A DNA stretch of 7,673 nt, from assembly GCA_023432655.1 (NCBI GenBank), contig JAEYUK010000250.1, positions 1-7,673 on the forward strand. The letters run 5' to 3'. The notes beneath the pieces are model-generated. The model searched no databases. It was not told the origin of the DNA and was given only the letters and a program-made list of their open reading frames with translations. The translations under genes and the position numbers were made by a program. The stretch comes from Pseudomonadota bacterium. Its GTDB lineage: Bacteria > Bdellovibrionota > Bacteriovoracia > Bacteriovoracales > Bacteriovoracaceae. This document shows positions 1 through 6,027 of this stretch, piece by piece (the first letter of the stretch is position 1; every line of letters begins with the position of its first letter).

Positions 1-401
1 TGGTTGTAGTTACTAAGGACGATGGGGATCAGCAAAAGATCATACATAAGGCCAAACACGACTATCAACAGGCCTTGCAAATACTCAGGCACGATGGATG
101 GATTCCTCCCGTTCTCTCCTGTTCTGCCTTAACCAAAAAAGGTCTCCCGGAGATCCTGGAAAGCATTGAGAGCTATTTTGAGAAACAGCAGACCCTCATC
201 GATGAAAAGCGGAATCAGCAAGGAATTGATTGGATGTGGCAATTGGTTTTTGATCAGTTAAAGGAATCATTTGCTGCGGGGGTAGGGGAAGAAGACATAA
301 AAAAAATTGAGGCCTTAATCCTCTCAAAACAAATAACTGCACCGGAAGCAGCGGCCAGTTTAATGTCACAATTCTCTCACCGAAAGCTAACTTCCTCTTA
401 A
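1..401 (+). CDS. meaB: MeaB/ArgK-family GTPase, C-terminal part (5' end outside window)
   Basis: The reading frame is open from base 3 and ends at TAA 399-401; the start lies upstream of the window. MeaB-type G3E GTPases protect and reload B12-dependent methylmalonyl-CoA mutase. What can be seen: a hydrophobic strand VVV followed by TKDDGD, which sits where this family has its base-recognition motif (N/T)KxDG. Next come the family pattern of a Tyr and Ala-Leu helix, then WIPPVLSCSALTKKG with the SA base-binding loop. The tail includes WMWQLVFDQL and ends in a TAPEAAASLMSQF segment, typical of the MeaB dimerisation extension. A TTG at 75 is internal, not a start. The family is clear; the partner mutase would be expected just upstream but is not in the window. 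The P-loop cannot be seen. Confidence 0.88.
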   Translation, partial: VVVTKDDGDQQKIIHKAKHDYQQALQILRHDGWIPPVLSCSALTKKGLPEILESIESYFEKQQTLIDEKRNQQGIDWMWQLVFDQLKESFAAGVGEEDIKKIEALILSKQITAPEAAASLMSQFSHRKLTSS

Positions 402-424
402 CAGATTTTTACGTCATTTCTCTC

Positions 425-430
425 TATAAT
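425..430 (+). promoter_or_regulatory. Candidate -10 box (TATAAT)
   Basis: A perfect TATAAT lies 24 bases after the meaB stop and 38 bases before the ATG of the small ORF at 468. No good -35 hexamer sits at 16-18 bp: the best match, TTAACA at 398-403, is 21 bp upstream. It could drive the small ORF and mscL. Support is the box and its position only. Confidence 0.35.
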
Positions 431-467
431 TCATGCATTAGTAACATGGATGTAATGGAAGAAAGAG

Positions 468-569
468 ATGAAAAGATTCATTGAAGAGTTTTCGCTAACT
501 GAAATTGGATTTATGTGTTTCCTTTCAGGACTTATTGTTGCTGGGGCGGCCCATTATTTAGGAAGATAA
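468..569 (+). CDS. Predicted 33-residue single-helix membrane protein
   Basis: The frame runs from ATG 468 to TAA 567-569 and encodes 33 residues. GGAAG at 457-461 stands 6 bases before the ATG, a normal ribosome-binding distance, and a TATAAT lies upstream at 425-430. The product starts with a charged amphipathic stretch (MKRFIEEF), followed by an uninterrupted hydrophobic run (residues 15-28, IGFMCFLSGLIVAGAA from residue 13) and a short basic end (HYLGR). This is the usual form of a small inner-membrane protein. It is unrecognised and no function can be given. It lies 75 bases before mscL on the same strand and could be co-transcribed with it. The frame could be chance, since an ORF this short is not rare, but ribosome site, ATG and helix coincide. 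Confidence 0.45.
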   Translation: MKRFIEEFSLTEIGFMCFLSGLIVAGAAHYLGR

Positions 570-596
570 CCAAATATTCTGCAAGACTCCTTGACC

Positions 597-623
597 TCTA
601 GAATCATTTATTGAAATGCTAGA
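597..623 (+). promoter_or_regulatory. Hairpin in the mscL leader
   Basis: TCTAG (597-601) pairs with CTAGA (619-623). After a three-base bulge, CATTT (605-609) pairs with AAATG (614-618) around an ATTG loop, giving ten base pairs in all. The hairpin ends 10 bases before the AAGGAG ribosome site of mscL and has no following T-run, so it is not a standard terminator. It may be a leader structure or a chance AT-rich fold. Confidence 0.3.
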
Positions 624-644
624 TGGAATAAACAAGGAGTTCTT

Positions 645-944
645 ATGATTCGTGAATTTATGGCCTTTCTTAAACAATACGGGGTCATTGGCTTGGCCAT
701 CGCCGTTATCATTGGTGGCAAACTTAACTTGCTTGTGACGAGTTTAGTTAATGATTTATTAACCCCGCTCATTTTTCAACCGGCCTTAAGGGCCGCCGGT
801 GTTGAAAATATTTATCAGCTGGCCTACAACGGCATCATGTATGGGAAAGTGGTAGGGGCATTAATTGATTTCATAATCGTGGCCTTTATTGTTTTCCTGT
901 TTGCCAAGAAAGTGATGAAAGAAGAAGTTGTTACAAAAAAATAA
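645..944 (+). CDS. mscL: Large-conductance mechanosensitive channel, short MscL-type
   Basis: MscL is a homopentameric inner-membrane channel that opens under membrane tension and releases solutes during osmotic downshock. The 99-residue product shows the whole family plan. It has an amphipathic N-terminal helix (MIREFMAFLK), pore helix TM1 (about 14-35, LAIAVIIGG then SLVNDLLTP), a short periplasmic loop, and TM2 (about 67-87) containing DFIIVAFIVF, nearly identical to the E. coli segment DFLIVAFAIF. A basic stub follows (AKKVMKEEVVTKK). It is shorter than the usual 130-150 residues because the periplasmic loop is reduced and the C-terminal helical bundle is absent. Two pore-lining positions differ from E. 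coli: Ala at 20 where E. coli has Gly22, and Lys at 26 where E. coli has Ala28. AAGGAG at 634-639, 5 bases before the ATG, fixes the start. Confidence 0.88.
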   Translation: MIREFMAFLKQYGVIGLAIAVIIGGKLNLLVTSLVNDLLTPLIFQPALRAAGVENIYQLAYNGIMYGKVVGALIDFIIVAFIVFLFAKKVMKEEVVTKK

Positions 945-954
945 TTGTTTATAG

Positions 955-981
955 AGAAGTGGGGATTTCATCCTCACTTCT
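955..981 (+). terminator. Hairpin after mscL, possible terminator
   Basis: AGAAGTGGGGA (955-965) pairs with TCCTCACTTCT (971-981) around a five-base loop; the stem is 11 bp with one G-T wobble. It begins 11 bases after the mscL stop. No T-tract follows on the plus strand (the next bases are TACGAAACC), so intrinsic termination would be weak and a 3'-end stabilising role is equally possible. The rest of the mscL-receptor gap (945-1142) shows no convincing promoter; a TATAAA at 1076-1081 lacks a -35 partner. Confidence 0.4.
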
Positions 982-1142
982 TACGAAACCTAATAGATGT
1001 CAAAAATTAAGGTTGATAAAAATCAGTATGTTTCAGGTTTCTAGATCCTTATCATCCCGGCAAATTTCTCCACCATATAAAATCTAAAATGTTCGCGACG
1101 ATACTAGTTTGTAGTCAACAAGCTAAAAAGGTCGTTTTAAAC

Positions 1143-2879
1143 ATGAAAAAATTCAGTCTAAGTACTAAAATCTACTTTATCCTTTCAATACTCTTAGTCG
1201 GTTGCGTTTTTGTCTCCTTTTTAGGTTTAAGCAAAATGTCTGACATAAAAGACGGATTAAACCGTATCGTATCCGGTAGTGTTCAGCGCGTTCGATTAGC
1301 AAACATTTCAAAGAGTGTATTCTTAGATCAAATCATCAATGAAAAAAACGTAATCCTCGAAGTGAAAGCGGATGCACTGAAAAGACACAATGATCGTCTG
1401 GATGAGAATCATGCAAAGCTACTTAAGACAATGGATGAACTTTATAACTTGATCTATGCCGAAGCTGGAAAGAAAGATCTTTTAAATAGTAAATCTTATA
1501 TTGAAGACTGGTGGAAGAATAGTCTGAAAATCCGTGAACATATTGAAAAAGGCCAGAAGGAAGAGGCTTTTGATCTCAGTATGAATATTGGCAGAACTCA
1601 CCGTTATAAAGTGGAAGAGTCAATTGACAGTATCATTAAAAGAAACGTGGGCTTTATGAATGATGAGGTTGCATTGGCAGAGGCCGAATATGTTAATGCC
1701 CGGAATCTGGTTTTGCTTACAAGTCTTCTGGCGATCATCAGTGGATTAACCCTGGCAACCTTCATCTTAAGAGCAGTTAATAAATCCATTGATCAGGTTA
1801 TCGCGAGCTTGACGGATAACTCCGCACAAGTGACCTCTGCCGCTCATCAAATTGCTTCTTCTTCTGAAGAACTGTCCCAAGCGGCCACAGAACAAGCTTC
1901 ATCTTTAGAACAAACAGCAGCGTCGATTGAAGAAATGAACTCGATGATTCAAAAAAATGCTGAAAGCGCCAGAAGAACGGCCGAACTTTCAAGTAGCAGT
2001 AATCAAGTCGCTGAAAAAGGTAAAGTCGTGGTTCTTGATATGATCAAGGCGATTGAAGATATAAGTACCAGTAATACAAATATTATGACCCAGGTAGAAG
2101 AGAGTAATAAAAAGATTTCAGAGATCGTGAAAGTCATTTCAGAAATTGGAGATAAAACAAAAGTTATCAATGATATTGTTTTCCAAACGAAGCTTCTTTC
2201 ATTCAATGCCTCTGTTGAAGCGGCTAGAGCAGGAGAGCAGGGGAAAGGCTTTGCGGTTGTCGCAGAAGAAGTTGGGAACTTAGCGCAAATGAGCGGTAAT
2301 GCAGCAGAAGAAATTTCAAGCATGCTTGATGAGAGTATTTTGAAAGTTCGAAACATTGTTAATGAAACAAAACAGAATGTAGAAGGTCTTATTGTTGATG
2401 GTAGATCTAAAGTCGAAACAGGATCTAAGGTGGCCCGAGATTGTGGGGACGTCTTGAGTGAAATTGTGACCAATGTAAATCATGTCACAAAGATGGCCAA
2501 CGAGATCGCTACTGCTTGCCACGAGCAGGCCCTGGGTGTTCAGGAAATTACCAAGGCCATGAATCAGTTGGATCAGGTCACTCAAACTAATGCTGCCACT
2601 TCTGAGGAAACAGCGAGTGCGACTGAAGAGCTGTCTTCTCAGGCCGAATCTCTTCGTGCCACGGTGGATATTCTGATTCAGGAAATTAAAGGGCATAACA
2701 AGGCCCCTGCAATAAAAGTGAGTAATGAAGTCTCAAAGAAAGTAAAAGTGGATAATGTCATTCCGCTTAAAACCGCTCCCTCTAAACCGGTTGTGCAAGA
2801 AGAAGTCGCTTCTAAGAAAGTGGTTGGAATGCAGGATTTCGTTCCTTCTGAAAATGACCCACGTTTTGAAGAAGTATAA
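1143..2879 (+). CDS. Methyl-accepting chemotaxis receptor lacking HAMP
   Basis: This is a transmembrane chemoreceptor that would feed CheA/CheW arrays. The frame is open from ATG 1089, but ATG 1143 is chosen. It gives a normal MKKF-type basic start before TM1 and has AAAAAGG at 1125-1131, whereas 1089 has no ribosome site. This gives 578 residues. TM1 is about 10-29. A largely helical periplasmic region of about 160 residues resembles a four-helix-bundle sensor. TM2 is about 189-209. The signalling coiled coil follows almost at once, with no HAMP consensus. Methylation-type sites are ASSLEQTAAS and ASIEEM (about 253-268) and SATEELSSQ near the end of the coil. The hairpin tip (347-382) contains FQTKLLSFNASVEAARAGEQ and GFAVVAEEV. 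A Lys/Val/Pro-rich linker ends in RFEEV, which resembles a CheR-docking pentapeptide. The ligand is unknown. cheR starts 5 bases later. Confidence 0.93.
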   Translation: MKKFSLSTKIYFILSILLVGCVFVSFLGLSKMSDIKDGLNRIVSGSVQRVRLANISKSVFLDQIINEKNVILEVKADALKRHNDRLDENHAKLLKTMDELYNLIYAEAGKKDLLNSKSYIEDWWKNSLKIREHIEKGQKEEAFDLSMNIGRTHRYKVEESIDSIIKRNVGFMNDEVALAEAEYVNARNLVLLTSLLAIISGLTLATFILRAVNKSIDQVIASLTDNSAQVTSAAHQIASSSEELSQAATEQASSLEQTAASIEEMNSMIQKNAESARRTAELSSSSNQVAEKGKVVVLDMIKAIEDISTSNTNIMTQVEESNKKISEIVKVISEIGDKTKVINDIVFQTKLLSFNASVEAARAGEQGKGFAVVAEEVGNLAQMSGNAAEEISSMLDESILKVRNIVNETKQNVEGLIVDGRSKVETGSKVARDCGDVLSEIVTNVNHVTKMANEIATACHEQALGVQEITKAMNQLDQVTQTNAATSEETASATEELSSQAESLRATVDILIQEIKGHNKAPAIKVSNEVSKKVKVDNVIPLKTAPSKPVVQEEVASKKVVGMQDFVPSENDPRFEEV

Positions 2880-2884
2880 ATACT

Positions 2885-3736
2885 ATGGAAATTTCGGCTC
2901 TTCAGAAAATTTGTTTTCAGCTCTCATTTGAAGATTTTTGCTTCTTCAGAGATAAAATTTCTGCTAAGGCCGGAATCCATTTACCTGATATTAAACTTAA
3001 TCTGGTTCAGGCGAGACTCAGAAAAAGAGTCTTGAAACTCGGATTTCAAGATTATGAAAGTTATCGGCTTTATCTGGAAGCGCTCCCGGATTTTCACGAA
3101 GAATGGGTGGTCTTTATTAATTTACTGACCACCAATAAGACTGAATGGTTCAGAGAAGAAAAACATTTTAAATTTATTACTGAAGAATTTCTTCCTCGAT
3201 GGATAAAATTGGGGAAGAAACATCTTCGTGTCTGGTGTGCTGCCAGTTCCACTGGTGAAGAGGCCTACACTTTATCGCTTGTTTTGAATCTGGCGTTGAG
3301 AGGCACTGGAATTACCTATGAAATCATCGCCACCGACATTAACACTAACGTGTTATCCCTTGCGGAGAACGGTGTTTATCAATCATCACACCTCTCCCGC
3401 ATCCCGGCAGCTTATCACGACGGATTCACTATAGGTTCTGATGATCTTCGGGATTGGATGAGGGTAAATTCCAGCATCAAAGAAAAGGTCTCTTTTAATT
3501 ATTTCAATCTCAATAACACGCCTTACCGCTGGAAAGAAAAGTTTGATTTAACTCTTTGTCGTAATGTCATGATTTACTTTAACCGGCAAACGATCGGAAG
3601 AGAGGTTGAAGCGATTCATGAATCTTCCGCTAAAGAGAGTGTGCTGATCGTTTCCTATTCTGAGACTCTTCAGAATACCAACTCTTCCTGGACCTATTTG
3701 ACCCCTTCTATTTACACGAAGGGGAAATTATTCTGA
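2885..3736 (+). CDS. cheR: CheR chemoreceptor glutamate methyltransferase
   Basis: CheR uses S-adenosylmethionine to methylate glutamates on chemoreceptors for adaptation. The 283-residue product has the family order: an N-terminal helical domain with FxxFRDKISAKAGI and a basic helix (QARLRKRVLKLG), then TTNKTEWFRE (82-91, usual form TTNETxFFR). The SAM-binding motif WCAASSTGEEAYTL follows at 117-130, the acidic ATDIN at 149-153, and CRNVMIYF at 225-232, a CheR hallmark. The C-terminal VSYSETL and SIYTKGK match the usual ending. By eye the beta-subdomain loop (GSDD to KVSF, about 184-205) is as long as that of E. coli CheR as I remember it, a length associated with pentapeptide-dependent enzymes. 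The ATG lies 5 bases after the receptor stop with only a weak GAAGAAG (2867-2873) inside the receptor end, so translational coupling is likely. The receptor next door is the probable main substrate. Confidence 0.95.
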   Translation: MEISALQKICFQLSFEDFCFFRDKISAKAGIHLPDIKLNLVQARLRKRVLKLGFQDYESYRLYLEALPDFHEEWVVFINLLTTNKTEWFREEKHFKFITEEFLPRWIKLGKKHLRVWCAASSTGEEAYTLSLVLNLALRGTGITYEIIATDINTNVLSLAENGVYQSSHLSRIPAAYHDGFTIGSDDLRDWMRVNSSIKEKVSFNYFNLNNTPYRWKEKFDLTLCRNVMIYFNRQTIGREVEAIHESSAKESVLIVSYSETLQNTNSSWTYLTPSIYTKGKLF

Positions 3737-4267
3737 TCATTGCCGGGCGTTCTGATTCACATTTTTCGCGATTTTTTCCGGCGAAAAAGGCTGCTCATTT
3801 TTAGGTGATCCTGCTAGAAAACTTCTGAGCATCCAGGCTGCCTTATCATGGGCCCCGATTCTTTTAATCATAATGTCGGTACTATATAAGTCCCCACCTT
3901 CTTCCAGAGCGTCAGCAGCTTCCTTGGCCTTCTGGGAAAGCATAGTATGCCCGTCGATGAGTTCTCTTAAGGCGTGATCATCGTTTGCTTCCCTGGATTT
4001 CATTTCATCCATATCTGTTGTGCCTAGAATGGCCTTCAGTGAAAAAGGGGCTTCATCTCCGAGGGCCCTGATTCTTTCTGCCACCTCATCAATCGCCATA
4101 GCTAGTTCCTGATAATGTTCTTCTGTAAGACGATGAACTGAGAAAAACTTGGAACCTTTGTAGTTCCAGTGAACAGCATAAGTTTTCATGTAAAGAATGA
4201 AAGTGTCGGCCAGGAAAACTTTCAGGAGATCATGGGCCTTGGTGCTGGTTGACGTATTTTTTTCCAT
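3737..4267 (-). CDS. dps: Dps ferritin-like DNA-protection protein
   Basis: Dps forms a 12-subunit shell that oxidises and stores iron using peroxide, protecting DNA in starvation or oxidative stress. The 176-residue product shows the inter-subunit ferroxidase site: H33 (in YAVHWNYKG), H45, E49, D60 and E64. These match E. coli H51, H63, D67, D78 and E82 in exact spacing, with Glu replacing the first Asp. The signature ELAMAIDEVAERIRALG (54-70) is classical. The N-terminal tail is short (MEKNTSTSTKAHD) with only two lysines, and the C-terminal tail (KIAKNVNQNARQ) is mildly basic, so DNA binding cannot be predicted. The GAGGAG ribosome site (complement of 4273-4278) lies 5 bases before the ATG. 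A palindrome sits in the leader. It may be read from its own promoter or through from the deaminase gene 79 bases upstream. Its stop codon abuts that of cheR. Confidence 0.95.
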   Translation of the reverse strand: MEKNTSTSTKAHDLLKVFLADTFILYMKTYAVHWNYKGSKFFSVHRLTEEHYQELAMAIDEVAERIRALGDEAPFSLKAILGTTDMDEMKSREANDDHALRELIDGHTMLSQKAKEAADALEEGGDLYSTDIMIKRIGAHDKAAWMLRSFLAGSPKNEQPFSPEKIAKNVNQNARQ

Positions 4268-4289
4268 ATAAACTCCTCGTCTCGATTAA

Positions 4290-4311
4290 AGGTCTTTTCA
4301 TGAAAACACCT
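4290..4311. promoter_or_regulatory. Palindrome upstream of dps, operator or leader hairpin
   Basis: The 12-bp core TTTTCATGAAAA (4295-4306) is a perfect palindrome. Outside it, one mismatched base on each side is followed by AGGT on the left (4290-4293) and ACCT on the right (4308-4311), which pair again. The result is a 22-bp element with ten paired positions per half and one symmetric mismatch. It lies 22 bases upstream of the dps start. It matches neither the Fur nor the PerR consensus that I know. Its position fits a repressor or activator site controlling dps; as RNA it would be a hairpin just before the ribosome site. Confidence 0.45.
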
Positions 4312-4346
4312 CAGAGGAGATCAGGGTATATCCGGAGAGTCGATAC

Positions 4347-5975
4347 TCAGGTATGGCGCATCTTCCATAGCAGTTGAGATAAGTAAGGCCGTCGGGTTTC
4401 ACCTGTCGCGACCATCAGAAGCTTGGTGATTTTTAAGTTTTCCGCGTCAGTGTAGAGAAGGATGAGTAGTTCCTGAATATAGTTGGTATTTAAGGTGACG
4501 TAATTATCGGTTCCCATACCAAGCTTTAAACCCTTCTTTTCCCACCAGGAGAAAGGATGGTCTTTGTAGTCTTCAAAATTATCGGTGAGTTTATTATTGG
4601 AAGACGGTAGAGAAATGAGACTCACTCCTTTATTAATCATCCGGTTTAAAACATCATGCTGATAATGTTCAACTTCACGGGCCATGTGAAACTTAACTTT
4701 AACAAATTCTCTTTTCTCCGCATCTGTTAAGGGAACGCCCTGGAAAAGCTTTTCACGAACGGCGGTATGTTCGCGCCAGTCCATGTCCATTAATTCTTTC
4801 CAGTCGATGGAGTTTTCTTTTATTTTAGATCCTCGCTCATTCTCAATCAGGAGTCTGCGGTAAAGAGAATGAAAATAGTAGTTAGGATTAATCCCTAAAG
4901 AGAGTCCGTGTTCAAGAGTATCGATGTGCCAAATATTGAGAGCGTTATCCACCGCCTGAACACCTTTTTTCAGGGTGTGCCAGGTTTCACCGTGGTGAGA
5001 ACGGATTTTAAATCCTTTGAAGTGAAGTTTTCTAAATCCTTGCTGCATTTCTGCAAAGTGGCCTTTGCGGTAAAGATCTTTTTCTGATCCTACTGTATCG
5101 ACTTCACACAAGTATGGAACCAAAAAGGGATGCTTATCCAGCATCTCAAGAATCGCGTCCACTTGATGGAGAAAGTGATCTTTCTTAGTTGGGAAATTAG
5201 CAGCATCAAAAAAGTTTGCTTCTTTTCTAAAACAAGGGGAGAGCACAAAATCAAATTCAGGGTGCTCTTTCTTAAAGCGCATATACCCATCGTAAAGGCC
5301 CAATACTACATCTTCCTCAGTTAAATTTTCTAACCCTGGAATTTGTTCGTCGGCACTTTGATTGGCCCGAGAAAGTGTAAATTTAAGACGTATCATTCCC
5401 ACGTTGTAGTTATGATAAAGATCACTGGCCATGTGGTAGGCCGCCGCTTCGTGCATTTCACGGGTGGTAAGAATTAACTTTGGGAGGAGAAGAATTTTTA
5501 AGTAGCGATCAAAAAGTTCATCTTCTTTTAAGCGAACGAGAGCATCAACATCTTCTATTGTTTCAATGCTCTCAGCAGTGCCTTCACCGTAGACTTTGTT
5601 GATGATGTTAAAATAAATTTCCTTATCCGGACCTTTAAGAAGTTTCATCAAGTGAGGATGAATGAAATCTGCGGTAAGCGATCCGGTTAAGTGGATGTGC
5701 TCTTCGATATAAGGTTTCGGAAACTTTTTGAAGAAGTTTGCCAGAGCGTGAGAAACCGGATGATTAAGAAGAGTTTTAATTTCGACTTCATTGGACTGGA
5801 AATCGTTAATGAGTCTTTTAAATTCCTGCAAAGCCTTTTTAACTATCGGCTGATCATCTTTTGATTCACCCATTAAGGCGAGTTCCAGGGTATCAACTAA
5901 GGTTATACCGTTGGTTTCGGCGATGATTTTTACGAGGTGATCTGTGAGAAGATCAATCTTACTTGCTTTAGGCAT
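4347..5975 (-). CDS. Adenosine/AMP deaminase superfamily protein, large form
   Basis: The 542-residue protein carries the zinc-hydrolase motifs of the adenosine deaminase family in the right order. These are HIH in EEHIHLTGS (93-95), HHGE (327-330, family HAGE, catalytic Glu), LEHGLSLG (His 356), LPSSN (456-460) and GMGTDN (Asp 490). The zinc ligands and catalytic Glu and His are therefore present. It is much longer than typical bacterial adenosine deaminase (about 330), with a helical N-terminal extension of about 85 residues and long insertions between the HIH and HHGE motifs. The usual Asp-Asp ending of the last motif is Asp-Asn here, so the substrate may differ. The start is ATG 5975 because AAAGG lies 7 bases upstream; an in-frame TTG at 6005 has no ribosome site. 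It probably hydrolytically deaminates a purine nucleoside or nucleotide in purine salvage, but the exact substrate is unknown. No signal peptide is seen, so it is probably cytoplasmic. Confidence 0.82.
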   Translation of the reverse strand: MPKASKIDLLTDHLVKIIAETNGITLVDTLELALMGESKDDQPIVKKALQEFKRLINDFQSNEVEIKTLLNHPVSHALANFFKKFPKPYIEEHIHLTGSLTADFIHPHLMKLLKGPDKEIYFNIINKVYGEGTAESIETIEDVDALVRLKEDELFDRYLKILLLPKLILTTREMHEAAAYHMASDLYHNYNVGMIRLKFTLSRANQSADEQIPGLENLTEEDVVLGLYDGYMRFKKEHPEFDFVLSPCFRKEANFFDAANFPTKKDHFLHQVDAILEMLDKHPFLVPYLCEVDTVGSEKDLYRKGHFAEMQQGFRKLHFKGFKIRSHHGETWHTLKKGVQAVDNALNIWHIDTLEHGLSLGINPNYYFHSLYRRLLIENERGSKIKENSIDWKELMDMDWREHTAVREKLFQGVPLTDAEKREFVKVKFHMAREVEHYQHDVLNRMINKGVSLISLPSSNNKLTDNFEDYKDHPFSWWEKKGLKLGMGTDNYVTLNTNYIQELLILLYTDAENLKITKLLMVATGETRRPYLSQLLWKMRHT

Positions 5976-5978
5976 ACT

Positions 5979-6017
5979 TTTACCTTTAAAGCATTTATCG
6001 GCCAAAGGGAAGGTAAA
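5979..6017 (-). promoter_or_regulatory. Inverted repeat enclosing the deaminase ribosome site
   Basis: TTTACCTT (5979-5986) and AAGGTAAA (6010-6017) are exact reverse complements, 23 bases apart. The arm nearest the gene contains most of the AAAGG ribosome site (complement of 5983-5987) that serves ATG 5975. In the mRNA the pairing would hide this site. The distal arm also overlaps a 10-bp perfect palindrome TAAAGCTTTA (6014-6023), which could compete. A translational control role is inference. Confidence 0.3.
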
Positions 6018-6027
6018 GCTTTAATCT

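Noticed and set aside
591..596. TTGACC as a -35 box for mscL
   Set aside because: No TATAAT-like hexamer 16-18 bp downstream.
781..800. GC-rich near-palindrome inside mscL
   Set aside because: Explained by consecutive Pro/Ala/Leu/Arg/Ala codons in a conserved frame; no sign of a separate function.
1076..1081. TATAAA as a -10 box for the chemoreceptor
   Set aside because: No -35 hexamer and no sigma-28 (flagellar) pattern at suitable spacing; left as a note only.
1089..1142. Upstream ATG of the chemoreceptor adding 18 residues
   Set aside because: No ribosome site before 1089, and the extra residues would put a non-typical segment before the basic MKK start of TM1.
1604..2696. Several minus-strand frames of 61-156 codons inside the chemoreceptor gene
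   Set aside because: They lie antisense to a strongly conserved coding region, have no family resemblance and overlap one another; they are by-products of its codon use.
5090..5324. Short frames on both strands inside the deaminase gene
   Set aside because: They overlap conserved deaminase coding sequence and show no independent support.
5976..6005. TTG start adding 10 residues to the deaminase
   Set aside because: No ribosome site upstream, whereas ATG 5975 has AAAGG 7 bases before it.
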